Shown: in pieces, positions 1 through 10,950 of the stretch
Numbering within the stretch: the stretch's first letter is position 1
Layout: each line of letters begins with the position of its first letter
DNA from: Petunia secreta
Lineage: Eukaryota > Streptophyta > Magnoliopsida > Solanales > Solanaceae
Reading direction: 5' to 3'
Assembly (NCBI GenBank): GCA_029990175.1
Contig: JARKIP010000196.1
Coordinates: 124,001 to 188,000, forward strand
DNA length: 64,000 nucleotides
Position numbers and translations under genes: made by a program
Notes under the pieces: model-generated
Database searches by the model: none
The model's input: only the letters and a program-made list of their open reading frames with translations
Told to the model about the DNA's origin: nothing

Positions 1-676
1 GAATAATTTTGGTGTAGTTGATGTATTGAGGATATGATTATATGAATATATTTTTCATGATTAGGTTTTCATATTAATGGGTTAATGTTTATCTAGTTCT
101 TATCATATTTCATATTCAATTTTAAGGTGTGGCCATACTTGAGCTAACCCCCATATTGCTTTCATCACCATAACATGGTTGAAGGTGTGGGTTTATAAGA
201 ACTAGCAAGGGTTTGGGTTATATTGGCTTACGAGCCTATCCCATCTAAAAGAAGTAGCTAAAAGTAGTTATTTCTACTCGGGTCTTTGAACTAGATCTTT
301 ATGCGCTCGTTATGGACCCTAACGGGCTTAATAGAGTAGAAGATCACTATATCTAACGGTTTTTTAGTGTTAAATGTGTGGTTTCACCATAATACATAAA
401 CCTCATGCCATATTTGCAACCTAGGATCCGAACTTTTCTTCCCTTGTTTGGGAGAATACCGTTGATCACATTTACTTGCTTCCCTAGTATAGTTATTACT
501 TGTTACCCTTCAATTTATTACACATGCTTGGCTTAGTTCAAATAGTTTAGTTCATCCACTACCTTATTCGCATTACATTGTTCCTTGTGGATTCGACCCC
601 GACTCCTAGTTGGGTACTATTATTTTGACGAGCGCTCATATCTCAATTTAAGGTGTGCGTTGTGCGTTGTAAAAAT
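1..676 (+). mobile_element. 3' part of a decayed LTR (element A)
   Basis: This AT-rich non-coding stretch lies directly before a primer binding site, so it is read as the 3' part of an LTR whose start lies left of the window. The segment around 590-610 (a TTCGACCCCGACTCC-type phrase) resembles the end of the LTR at about 21476-21490, which also precedes a tRNA-Asp-type site. The exact LTR end is unclear because no clean CA sits next to the site. It is inferred from context, not from a matching second LTR, which is absent here. Confidence 0.5.
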
Positions 677-694
677 TGGCGCCATTGCCGGAGA
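677..694 (+). other. Primer binding site, tRNA-Asp type (degenerate)
   Basis: The 18 bases start TGGCGCC and continue ATTGCCGG. They match the complement of the plant tRNA-Asp 3' end seen intact at 14402-14419 except for two changes. The site defines element A as a + strand LTR retroelement. Confidence 0.7.
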
Positions 695-806
695 ACAATT
701 GGCGTATTAGAGTAGTTTGAGGGGTTGAACTAGTTGCTTTGACCCGAACTTTGTGAATATTTATTTCGTGGATTGTGAATATTTGTTTAGTGTAATGTTT
801 ACTATT

Positions 807-865
807 GTTAGTTAGTTATTAGTTAGTTAGTTAGTTAGTGATTTAGTTGGTTAGTTAGTTAGTTT
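807..865 (+). repeat. (TTAG)n microsatellite, imperfect
   Basis: About a dozen TTAG units, interrupted at 818-820 and 839-850, sit in the leader between the primer binding site and the first ORF of element A. Confidence 0.85.
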
Positions 866-880
866 TGTAATTATATTGAA

Positions 881-2138
881 ATGGCATCATGGAATCAAAA
901 TTGGTCAAATATTGAAAATCCATATGTGAATGATCCTTGTCCTTATTGTGGAGGACCACATTGTTTTCGAAATTGTGAAATTGTTTCTAAAACCGAGTTG
1001 TGTACACCTTCTCAATCCCTTGAGTGGAACATATGTCATGAGTGTGGTGCCAAAATGGTCATTGAAATGATTTTCCTAATATTCTTTATCCTTCTCCTAA
1101 TAATTTTTGTAATGGTTCTAATGATGCTTATGAGTTTGATATGTCCAATGCAAGCAAGAATATGGAACTTGAGCCCGAATGGCAAGGGGTCCAAGAAAAG
1201 TTTCAAGAAGAGATGGACTTATCCATTTCACAAGAAGAACATTCTCAAAATGAACGATGTGACTATTTGCTGCAACGGATACTTGACCACCATGAAGAAG
1301 AAGCCAAAGCCATAAAGGAAATAAAGGAGGCGGTCCACTAATATGACTTATCCATTCATAACTTAGAGGAACAAATGAAGCAAATAATTAAAGCTTTTAA
1401 TGATCAAAAGGCTAAGGAGGTAGCCAATTTCCAAGAAGGACCTTACATGGATGATGAGCTTGGGTTTCAAGAAGAAAGAGTTGAGCTAGGACAAGAGATG
1501 AAACAATTTGGTTGGACTATTTGTGCCATGGAGGATGCATTGGGTGAATTAGTTGAGGCATCTAAGACCCAACTAACTTTGATTGTGGATAGTCCATTTG
1601 GGGATGATCAAGTTGAGAATGAACTTAGAAGCCAAATTGTGGAGCTAATGGTGGAATCCCAATTATTTGACTCGAAAGTTGAAGATGATGCCCAAGAGGA
1701 AGAAAGTGCACTAGAGCGTTGTGTTGAGTTGCAAAACATTATTGTTGAGGACTCTAGTGCAATGAAAAATGAAGATGTCAAAAGTGAGGAAATCTTGGAG
1801 TTAAAGCGATTAGACCTCATAACTTGCATTTGTCCACATCTAGTTTGGGGGAGGAGATTGAAATTGAACCTTTCAAATCCTTGGGGAATATTTGGGATGA
1901 GGAACTAAGAAAACAGGAGGATGGAACTAGAGCAAGTCGCGTTGAGGGGGAGGGAGAATCACACGGAGTTTGCAAGCCTAAAGAAAATCGCCATTCTCTT
2001 GTTCAAAGAAAGACTGGACAAAAAGTGTATCCTAACTTATCATCACAAACTCTACAAATGTTCACTAGATATTCGAGCCCCAGCGAACAAGTCAGTGTGA
2101 AAATATGCAGTAATCCTGAACCCAACTCTCAGGACTAA
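881..2138 (+). pseudogene. Broken gag-position ORF of element A
   Basis: Open segments in shifting frames run through 881-1315, 1141-1341, 1375-1908 and 1824-2138, so the coding sequence carries several frameshifts and at least one stop. The N-terminus begins MASWNQNW and has a Cys/His-rich stretch (PCPYCGGPHCFRNC) that could bind zinc. The middle is acidic and helix-prone, rich in Glu. Near 1850-1880 an EIEIEPF phrase resembles EMEIDPF-like text in the ORF at 21682-22341, which occupies the same place in element B. No gag, protease or reverse transcriptase signature is recognisable. It is probably the single ORF of a non-autonomous Athila-related element; its function is unknown. Confidence 0.55.
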
Positions 2139-2154
2139 CATTGAACTGGAAAAT

Positions 2155-3243
2155 GGAAAATGCTCTTAACATTATTCATAATATGAATAGACAACTTAAT
2201 ATGATAATCCAGAATGTTTGTGGTGCAAATAACCCTGAATTTCGTAGAAACTTTAGGACTATTTTAGATACACACAAGCCTATAATGGTAGTTTTTTTTT
2301 AAACCAAAATGGATGATCACCAAGACCTAGAGGAACAATTCAATTTTACTGACTTCGCGGAAGTTCCATCTGAAGGAAGGTCTGGTGGAATTATTTTATT
2401 ATAGAAAAATGATGTCGTTGGTGTTACTGACATTCACAATAACGGTGCATGACATGATTTAGGTAAATCATCCTTCTTTTAATTTTCCTTGGCTCCTTTC
2501 TATAATTTATGCTAGTACCAAATGTTATGTTAGACAAAATTTATGGACTGATTTAACTAGAATTTATGATAATTATAAAGGCCCCTGGTTATTAGAAAGG
2601 GACTTTAACCAAATATTATCCCAAGATGATAATGGGATGGTAGACCCCTAAATTATAAGCATGCTTTTAAATTCTGGGATTATTTAAACTATTGTAACCT
2701 CGTTGACCTAGGTTTTAAGGGCCCTAGGTATACTTGGCCTAATCATAGAAGAAATAGTAGTGGTCTTATTATGGAAAAACTTGATAGGTGTCTTGAAAAT
2801 AATAATTGGATTACGTTGTTTAGAGATGCTTCTATTGTCCATATTCTAAAAACTTATTCTAATCATAACCACATTCTTGTCAATTTTAAGAAAATTACTT
2901 CTTCTAATAATCCAAAGCCCTTTAGACTAGAAATGATGTGGTGTTCTCACCCCCAGTTTAGACTAATTGTGGACTACGCCTGGACCAACAGACCTCTAAG
3001 TGATGCCACTAGATTATTTTAAGAAGAAATCACAAACTGAAATAGAAATTCTTTTGGTAACGTTTTCAAGCAATAATCATAGATTTTAGCACGCCTTAAG
3101 GGTATTTCTCCTAATTATGCCACTAGCACCTTCCTTCAGAATCTTGAAAGGAAGCTGATTCTATACTATAATATTTTGCTCTGGCATAAGGAAAAACTTT
3201 GGTGCCTTAAGTCTAGAATTAACTGGCTCAACAATGGTGATGC
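2155..3243 (+). mobile_element. L1-type LINE, endonuclease part (first fragment)
   Basis: The conceptual translation, with several stops and frame changes, shows the start of an apurinic endonuclease (NVCGANNPEFRRNFR at about 2215-2260, then DGRSGG-like text at 2376-2400). Open pieces such as 2771-3022 follow, with LDRCLENNNW and SDHNHI-like phrases typical of plant L1 ORF2. No ORF1 is seen upstream, so the copy is 5'-truncated. It is cut at 3243 by the Athila-like element; the same LINE resumes at 15775. Orientation is +. Confidence 0.8.
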
Positions 3244-4592
3244 TGTTGCTCCCAAACGCACACGCAAGTATACGCGGTCGCCAAGTAATAAAGTGACTAA
3301 GTCGAGTGTCGATCCCACGAGGACTATGCAGACCAATACTTCGTAAACAATTTCTATCAAACTATCCAGGGGTCTTGTTCTTAATTGGTGAGAGTTTATG
3401 TAACCAAAAAGCAGTAATTAAAATGCTAGAAGTGTAGTCAAACAATGGTGCAAACTTTGGGTGTTATCAATATTAAGAGGACGGTCCAGGGTTAGAATTA
3501 CGAACAATCCAGTTAATGTATTCAATTGATTTCACTTCTTAAATCCCGGGTTACTAACTGACAGGTTAATTGTAATTATGAAAACCTTTCAGTTCTTCAC
3601 AATCTATGCAAGCTACTTTAATCCCTGTATGTCTACGGGTTAAATCACATGCACGCATTAACGATCCTGTAATTAGTTAAACTAGGCAAGCAAGTATATG
3701 TCTATCCTACCCGCGAATTGGTTCCCCGATGCCCGGGTTCACAAACTAGTTCTATTCTTCCTTATTACGTAATTAGATTCTCTCTTTCGAGTTCAACCCA
3801 AAAACCATAGATAATGTATAACTATCGAGCTCTAACAATTATACAAGTTAAATCAAGGAAGAATAAGTAACCCGTTATGGGATTCAATCAATGGAAATCA
3901 ATCTTCAACAATCAACTTTCATGTAAATTCTAACCCCAGAACGTTAGGAAATTAGCCACACATATTCATAATCACAAGACAAAGATTTGGTGTAATAATG
4001 AAATAAATGATTTAATAGATGAAAGAATTGGGAATAACCCTTGTTCAATGAAGTGTGTAGCTCTCAATATTGCCCAAAGTCAAGAAGTCTCTCAAAAACT
4101 AAGTAATAAACTATTTATATTGTTTCCAAACCCTTATACATAAGTTAATCCCAAAACTAGAAGGAATAGGAAGTCAAATTGCGCATAAGGGGCGCTATAG
4201 CGGGCGCCCCGCGCCCCAAAAAGCGTGCACAAGACCAGAGGACGCCACCAGGCCTCGTGCCATAGGCCTGCGTCGCAAGCCAAACGCGCCAAGCACTGCG
4301 CGCGATGGCCTGCGCGGCGCGGGCTCTATGGCGCCAGGCTATTTTGCTCTTTTTCCGCTCCAAAACTCGGCTTGTGTCGTGCCTTTGTGTGCTCGATCCA
4401 ATTTTCAATCATCATCCAATCAATTCATGCTCAATCAAGCTTCGAAACGCTCCGAATGTATCGCGTAACAACCTACACACGAACAACACAACATCAGCGT
4501 AAAACCATACTCACAAGCCACCAAACAAGTGCAAAACAAGCTCAAATGTGCGGAAATATTAAGGAAAAGTAGGCATAAAATGCCGAACATCA
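3244..4592 (-). repeat. 3' LTR of the Athila-like element
   Basis: This is the copy downstream of the coding region on the minus strand. It carries a GC-rich island (about 4186-4350) in an otherwise AT-rich LTR. It is identical to 14426-15774 except at 4049. It is bounded by the target duplication on the left and the polypurine tract on the right. Confidence 0.97.
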
Positions 4593-4605
4593 CCACCCCA
4601 CACTT
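4593..4605 (-). other. Polypurine tract for plus-strand priming
   Basis: Read on the minus strand this is AAGTGTGGGGTGG, abutting the TGATGTTC start of the 3' LTR, where the plus-strand primer of an LTR element must lie. The same motif occurs three more times in the element (near 6340, 7735 and 7790). Confidence 0.8.
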
Positions 4606-6432
4606 GAACCTTTGCTCGCCCTCGAGCAAGTCACATCTCACTTCCCAACCTAGATAGAACAGGTCTGCCTATGACTATGGTTGATACCGACCATTGAACC
4701 AATGCGCACACGACTACTATGGATCCACAACATGCCAATAATTTGCCAAACTCAAAAATATGAGAACAACCACCCCAAAATAGCTCAAATGCACAAACTC
4801 AACTCAATGCAACCATGCTCCCACAAAATTACACCTATCTACTCAATCAAAAGCCATCAACTTTACCTACTTCACGCAAACCACGTGCCCTCACCAATAT
4901 GAAAGAGAGTGCCCCCCAAAGATCACACACAAAAGCAAATATCATGAATAGAACGGGGGCAATAACAAATGAATTCTCTCACTCTCATGAAGGCTCACAT
5001 GTCACACACAACGTACCATAGGCTTGCCCGTAGTGTAGGACTCCACTAATGTAGGCTCACTCCAATCGGGATTAACAAGGACTTTTAGAAAGGTCGTAAT
5101 GTAGGCTAAGGTGCGGGTAGGACATATATGGGTAATAGTGACTACCTCCCTAAGCACTTTTAATACATCACATTTAATTTCAAGCACAAGTCTCAACAAA
5201 CCACCCACTCACAAGTACCACACATACACCTTCTCAATAAGTAGCATATTTTCCTTTCAATCACACACTAGCAAGGAAGGGATATCTTTCTTTTTTTTTT
5301 CTCTTTTCTTTCACAACTCTTTTTTTTTTTTCTTTTTTCAATTCACTTTGTTTTCTCAATTTTCATCAACTACCAACCTTGCCAATGTTTTTCACTACTA
5401 CTTCACAATTTTCACAAATTTTCCCCTTTATTAACTCCACTCAAAAGTCTACCAACATCCAACCACAACTCCAATCTTCTACACAATATCAATAAAAGTG
5501 CTTAAGGAGTAAAGGGCCAAAAGAGTCAATTAAGAACAAATGGGTAGGCTCGGGGTGTGGGTGTCAACAAAAAGGGTCAATTCAAATCACAACAACAGCT
5601 TTCCAAGGTATATATGTAAGGGTAGGCTAACAAAAGAAGGCCTTGTATCATTTCCCGACTAGAGCAAACCTAGGATTTCGCTTTGCACACACACGGGGCA
5701 AGTTCTAGACATTAACATGCACATGGAGTAATTAAGAACATGCCTCACAACACACATTGCACATGGTCCACACAAAAAGGCTCAATCAACAACTCTCAAC
5801 TAAGCTTCTAGAATGCAACTTGTGGAAATTTAAGCACTAATGCACAAAGGTTAGCAATCAAGTCAAACAAGCGGACTCAAGCATCTCAAGGGGGTTGTTC
5901 CAATTTTTTTCTCTTTTTCTAGGCATGCATCAAATTAAAACCCAAGGACACCACAAATAGCACATGCAATCAATTCAAGTCCCCCGGTATCAACCAAATC
6001 AAAGACACCTAGCATTCTACCTATTTCCTTAGCCTAGGGTCATCTAAAACTAACTATCCTAATCCTAAAAAATAAAAACTACCCGGTTCAAAGGTCACCC
6101 CGTGGAAAAGAACCGCGGCCATAAGAAAAACCACGGGGCGGATGACATGTACCACTAACTAAAACTAAAAAGAAAATCTTTTTGGAATTTTTCATTGGTT
6201 TTCTAATTTTTTTCAATTTTTTCATATATCAAAGCAAGAAACAAATCAAAATAAAGTCAATTGACAAAGGAAAAATCCTATGGTACATGCATCCTAAACC
6301 TCAAAAATAAAAATAAAAACTAGATACAGGGCAGTACCCCACCCCACACTTAAACTAAGCAATGTCCCAGTGCGACAAAGAAGTAAGTGCAAAAGTAAGA
6401 GTACAAGAAAACTGCCCTGAAAGCTGCCACAA
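4606..6432 (-). other. Non-coding spacer between third ORF and 3' LTR
   Basis: I see no supported gene in these 1.8 kb. Pyrimidine-rich low-complexity DNA lies at 5285-5345 (T runs broken by C on the + strand). A PPT-like motif lies at 6338-6350, just beyond the third ORF. Long non-coding stretches of this sort are usual near the 3' end of Athila-type elements. Confidence 0.6.
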
Positions 6433-7659
6433 CTAGGCCTCCGCCTCATGATCCGGCTCATACTCACTGTCCGGATCGTTGGCCACAACATCCGAATCAG
6501 TGTTCTCATCTTCCCTCGGATCCAGCGTTCCAGCCTCAACCTCGCCCAGAAAGATCTTCGAGGTCTCCGTCAGTGGGACCTTCCGGTCAATAGCAGCTAT
6601 ATCAACGCCCGACTGACGGGCCATAGCCTCCATCATCAAGTACTGACGCGCGGCCAAGTTGGCATTTGTCTCTCGCCAATCCTCCGCCGTCAGCTTCACC
6701 GGTGCTGTGGTGATCACCCCCTTGACCGAAGAAATGTCAAAGGGCCTCCCGAAGTCAAGGACAATACGATCCCCAACCTCATCCGCGGGGACCCCCGCCT
6801 TCTCTAAATACCGGGTCAAGAGGTTCCCAAAATATAACCGACTACAATGTTTTTCTAGCCTTTCCGCTTTCATCACTTTCAACATGTAGTACCCAATGTT
6901 CACCGGCCTCCCGGTCATGAAGAAATACACCATGCACGCCCGAGTCTTAGTAACCTCGGAATAATGAGAACATGGAAGAATCCGTGCATTTATAAACCGC
7001 ATCCAAACACGTGCCGGCTTGATAAAGTGGGAGAAATGCATAAACTTATGTCGCCCAGCTGCTCCTCGTCCCCACTTATGTGTGGACCCCTCACCACACA
7101 AAGTCTCCCGCAAGGCCGTGTAATCCGGTGTTTTGATGTAATTTCTCAACTCCTCATGATCGGGGTCATCTACCCCCAAGAAGGCATTCAATGCCGGGGG
7201 ATCTAGCTTCACCTTCACTCCCCTAACCGTCACCATATCATCATCTCTCCACGCTTCATCGGGCTCCCAGTTAGCATAAAGTTCTTGGACCATGTCCAAG
7301 TTGGCGGGCCCCGGACTCTCAAACACTGAGTCCCACTTGAGGGCCATGATCTGCTCGGCCACCTCTCTAAACTTTTGCATCACCGGCTTTTTATCAATGG
7401 CTTGCTCGGGTATGTACCCCGCAAGCCTCACATTTTTGTACCAAGTTTGGCACTCCCCCTTCTTCACACTAGAGAGGCCATACCGTGTTTTGCCACCGGG
7501 ACGCGGTATCGGCACCGCGTCCTTTGGAATTTTTGCCTTGGCCTTGGGCTTGGCCGGTGCCTTGCCCTTTTGAGACGTGGACGAAGGCCCGGCTTGAGTT
7601 GATGCTCTCCTCGGACCCTCAGTGGATGAGGAGCTAGCCTTATGCTTTGTAGCAACCAT
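6433..7659 (-). CDS. Third ORF of the Athila-like element (env-position, plant-transposon-type protein)
   Basis: The frame is open for 414 codons from 7677. The Met at 7659 (MVATKHKASSSS, giving 408 aa) is a likely start, because the six codons before it look like leader. The first 60 residues are basic and rich in Ser, Pro and Lys, suggesting a disordered, possibly nuclear-targeting region. The central part (about residues 75-350) resembles the family annotated as putative plant transposon protein in plant genomes. Visible phrases are LDPPALNAFLGV, HFSHFIKPARVWMRFINARI and YYMLKVMKAERLEKHCSRLYFGNLL (the last covers about residues 240-265). The C-terminus is acidic (DEN, DSD and EYEPD runs). 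No signal peptide or transmembrane helix is evident, so its env-like label rests on position only. The frame is intact, in keeping with a young element. Function unknown. Confidence 0.8.
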   Translation of the reverse strand: MVATKHKASSSSTEGPRRASTQAGPSSTSQKGKAPAKPKAKAKIPKDAVPIPRPGGKTRYGLSSVKKGECQTWYKNVRLAGYIPEQAIDKKPVMQKFREVAEQIMALKWDSVFESPGPANLDMVQELYANWEPDEAWRDDDMVTVRGVKVKLDPPALNAFLGVDDPDHEELRNYIKTPDYTALRETLCGEGSTHKWGRGAAGRHKFMHFSHFIKPARVWMRFINARILPCSHYSEVTKTRACMVYFFMTGRPVNIGYYMLKVMKAERLEKHCSRLYFGNLLTRYLEKAGVPADEVGDRIVLDFGRPFDISSVKGVITTAPVKLTAEDWRETNANLAARQYLMMEAMARQSGVDIAAIDRKVPLTETSKIFLGEVEAGTLDPREDENTDSDVVANDPDSEYEPDHEAEA

Positions 7660-7677
7660 GGTACCTATACAACACAA

Positions 7678-8898
7678 AAATCAATGTGAGATATCAAGCT
7701 AAGTACCAAAAATACAATTCAAGCTCAAGGGCCACCCCACACTTATCACACACTCAATGTGTCAATCACTCAATTCAATAGCACGGGCTACCCCACACTT
7801 GAACAAAACTAGCTTTGAGCAAAATATGCTACGTTTTGAATTTTTTAATTCAAGCTAGTGTGGGTGCCTCATGATCCGTTCTAGTGTGTATGCAACATCT
7901 AGTGTTCATAGGAAGCCTAAGGAATGCATTGCTACTCAAGAATTCACAATGTCATTGATATTTAATCTTTGAGGCTTTTTCACAAACACCTAATGTGCAT
8001 AACTTGGAACTAGCAATTTCAATGGAATTTGTAATGTATCAACCCTCCCAAATTGTTAGGAGATCTCTTTATGCAAGTCACAAGTTCTATACTAAGCATT
8101 CTAGACAATTTAGCACATCAAGATTGAATTTTTATGGATAAGCTTGCAACTAGTTAAGAGTATCACCCATGAGCAATAATGAAGATAACTTACATGTTAG
8201 GGAGAAGGAAGAGTAGTAATGTACTTACTTGATGATGTTAGAAGTGATTGCACAATAGTTGGGATGATTCCAATTGTTAGAGGTGAATTGGTGTGTGTGT
8301 AGAGAGTGTTTATGGTGAAAATAAGGGAAGAAAAGATGAAAGGATTCGGGGTTATAGGGGTTGGGATTAAAAGAATTCGGGTCAAAACCCGTTGACCCGT
8401 TGTGAGACCAAAAATTTGGCCTCCCGCGTTCCTCTCCGCGCCGCGAGCCAATCGCGTGTCTTGTTCTTGAGTTTCTGCCAAGCCTCGCGCGGTGTAGCCC
8501 GCGTCGCAGGCTTATTGCGCGCACAGAATGTTAGCCACTGCCTAGCTTGGCGCGGTGGGAGGCGCGGGGCGCTCCCAACCGCGCCTAGCTTCTTTGTTTT
8601 ACTTATTTTCGCGCTTTGGGAGGCGCGGGGCACTCCCGAACGCGCCCACGAGCGTTTTTTCGCACCGAATTTCGACTCCAAGTACAAACCAAGCGTGGGA
8701 CATGTCTCGAGATGTCCCATCCCCCTCAATGCATCCATTTCACCGTATTTAGCTCACCCGATTCCTGCAAAAACGACACACAAAAACAACAAAAACGTGA
8801 CACTATAAAAACAAAAGAAAACTAAACTATTACAAGTACAAACTCGGGTTGCCTCCCGAGAAGCGCCTTATTTAACGTCGCGGCACGACGGGTACAAA
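7678..8898 (-). other. Non-coding spacer between integrase and third ORF, with GC-rich modules
   Basis: No gene is supported. Two PPT-like copies lie at 7732-7744 and 7788-7800. At 8418-8650 there is a GC-rich block with two diverged copies of a GGAGGCGCGGGGC module (8558-8586 and 8618-8646, about 60 bp apart). A conserved two-hairpin motif lies at 8843-8890. The spacer could contain a splice acceptor for a subgenomic third-ORF message; that is inference. Confidence 0.55.
8843..8890 (-). other. Two-hairpin motif downstream of integrase
   Basis: Two inverted repeats stand side by side. One is CGTCG-TGCCG-CGACG (8876-8890, 5-bp stem). The other is CTCGGG-AGGCAA-CCCGAG (8843-8860, 6-bp stem), both read on the minus strand. 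They are joined by a TTAAATAAGGCGCTT linker. Nearly the same string, in the same order relative to element direction, occurs in element B at 22543-22590. Confidence 0.75.
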
Positions 8899-10950
8899 TC
8901 AAGGGTCCCTCAAAGTAATTGAAGTGCGGTGATTCACCGCACCTCCCCAATAATGTTTCACCCTTTGACCATTAACCAAAAATGTGTTTTCAGAACCCGG
9001 GGCTCTCAATGCAACCGCTCCATGTGCGGTAACACGAACAACTTCAAAAGGCCCCGACCATCTCGACTTTAACTTGCCCGGAAACAATTTCAACCTCGAG
9101 TTGAACAACAATACACGCTGTCCGGGCTCAAAAGAGCGATGCTCAATGTGCTTATCATGCCACTTCTTTGTCCGTTCCTTATATAATTTCGCATTTTCAT
9201 ACGCATGGAAACGGAACTCTTCAAGTTCATGCAACTGGAGCATCCTCTTCTCACCCGCTAAGGCCATATCCAAGTTGAGCTTTTGAATAGCCCAATACGC
9301 CTTATGCTCTAATTCAACCGGCAAGTGACAAGCCTTCCCATAAACAAGCCTATATGGAGAGGTTCCAATAGGCGTTTTGAAAGCAGTTCGGTAGGCCCAG
9401 AGAGCATCATCTAACTTCATAGCCCAATCCTTCCTCGAGGCATTCACGGTCTTCTCAAGGATTTGCTTGATCTCTCTGTTAGACACTTCCACTTGGCCAC
9501 TAGTTTGGGGATGATAAGCAGTAGCCACCTTGTGGCGAACCCCATACTTAGCCAATAATTTATTGAACAACCGGTTACAAAAATGCGTACCTTCATCACT
9601 AATAATAGCCCGCGGTGTCCCAAAACGAGTGAAAATATTCTTCTTCACGAACTTCACCACCACACTCGCATCATTTGTAGGAAGTGCAATGGCCTCCACC
9701 CATTTAGATACATAATCAACTGCTACCAGGATGTACTTATTGCCCATAGACGGTGGGAATGGACCCATAAAGTCAATACCCCAACAATCAAACAGCTCAA
9801 TCTCCAAAATGTTGTTCAAAGGCATCTCGTGACGCCTAGTAATGGTACCCGTTCTTTGGCAACGATCACATTGCTTCACTAATGCATGAGCATCTTTAAA
9901 TAAAGTAGGCCAAAAGAAACCAGATTGCAGTACCTTTGCAGCTGTTCGATCTCCACCAAGGTGGCCACCATAAGGAGAGGAATGGCAGCTCTGTAGAATC
10001 GGCTCTACTTCTTCCCTTGGAACACATCTCCTAGCTAGTTGATCAACACCTATCTTGTACAAATAGGGCTCATCCCACACATAAAATCTGCTCTCATGAA
10101 GGAGTTTACGCTTCTGCTCGGCAGTTGCCCCAGGGGGATACACATTACTCACAAGAAAATTTACCATGTCAGCATACCATGGCACCTCAGCTACATCAAG
10201 AGCAAAAAGTTGCTCATCAGGAAATACCTCTTTAATCTCAGGCCCCTCATCGACATGATCTCTATTCTCCAGCCTTGACAAATGATCAGCTACTTGATTC
10301 TCAGTCCCCTTGCGATCTCTAATTTCAACATCAAACTCTTGCAATAGGAGAACCCATCGAATAAGTCTCGGCTTGGAGTCCTTCTTTTCAAACAAATACC
10401 GGATTGCGGCATGATCAGTGTAGACAACAACATGAGTGCCCACCAAATAAGATCTGAATTTATCAAAAGCATAAACCACGGCTAGCAACTCCTTCTCAGT
10501 GGTAGTATAATTTGACTGGGCTGCATCAAGCGTCTTGCTTGCATAATAGATGGAGTGAAAAATTCTTCCAATTCTTTGGCCTAGAACAGCCCCAATAGCA
10601 TTATCACTCGCATCACACATCAATTCAAAAGGCAAAGACCAGTCAGGAGCAATGATGATTGGTGCGGTCACCAACCTTGTCTTCAACTCTTCAAACGCCT
10701 TAATACAAGCATCATCAAACACAAATTTCACATCCTTCTCCAACAATTTGCACAAGGGAGTGGAAATTTTGGAGAAGTCCTTTATGAACCGTCTATAGAA
10801 CCCTGCATGTCCCAAGAAACTACGCACCCCCTTAACAGAGATAGGTGGTGGTAATTTCTCAATAGCCTCTATCTTCGCCTTGTCAACCTCAATCCCTTGC
10901 TTTGACACCTTGTGTCCAAGTACTATGCCTTCTTGAACCATAAAGTGACA
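8899..10950 (-). CDS. Athila-like pol, RNase H and integrase part (downstream of frameshift)
   Basis: This frame continues the polyprotein after a one-base shift; the first Met in frame is at 10941. Near the start is the RT thumb (GVRSFLGHAGFYRRFI). RNase H follows: CDASDNAIGAVLGQ, then TEKELLAVVYA and YTDHAAIRYL, giving the D-E-D residues. Integrase has an HHCC zinc site (HSSPYGGHLGG, then CDRCQRTG) and a DDE core (GIDFMGPFPP, IISDEGTHFCN, SGQVEVSNREI). The C-terminal region (KLKSRWSGPFEV) is a GPF/Y-like module; no chromodomain follows, as expected outside the chromoviruses. The product would cut RNA from the RNA:DNA hybrid and insert the cDNA. The reading frame ends at 8899. Confidence 0.93.
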   Translation of the reverse strand, partial: CHFMVQEGIVLGHKVSKQGIEVDKAKIEAIEKLPPPISVKGVRSFLGHAGFYRRFIKDFSKISTPLCKLLEKDVKFVFDDACIKAFEELKTRLVTAPIIIAPDWSLPFELMCDASDNAIGAVLGQRIGRIFHSIYYASKTLDAAQSNYTTTEKELLAVVYAFDKFRSYLVGTHVVVYTDHAAIRYLFEKKDSKPRLIRWVLLLQEFDVEIRDRKGTENQVADHLSRLENRDHVDEGPEIKEVFPDEQLFALDVAEVPWYADMVNFLVSNVYPPGATAEQKRKLLHESRFYVWDEPYLYKIGVDQLARRCVPREEVEPILQSCHSSPYGGHLGGDRTAAKVLQSGFFWPTLFKDAHALVKQCDRCQRTGTITRRHEMPLNNILEIELFDCWGIDFMGPFPPSMGNKYILVAVDYVSKWVEAIALPTNDASVVVKFVKKNIFTRFGTPRAIISDEGTHFCNRLFNKLLAKYGVRHKVATAYHPQTSGQVEVSNREIKQILEKTVNASRKDWAMKLDDALWAYRTAFKTPIGTSPYRLVYGKACHLPVELEHKAYWAIQKLNLDMALAGEKRMLQLHELEEFRFHAYENAKLYKERTKKWHDKHIEHRSFEPGQRVLLFNSRLKLFPGKLKSRWSGPFEVVRVTAHGAVALRAPGSENTFLVNGQRVKHYWGGAVNHRTSITLRDP

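Noticed and set aside
4157..4572. Open frames within the LTR, repeated at 15339-15754
   Set aside because: They lie wholly in the LTR GC-rich island, are open on both strands and have no family similarity.
8392..8808. Arg/Ala-rich open frames on both strands
   Set aside because: They fall in the GC-rich spacer of the Athila-like element, where stop codons are scarce in all frames.
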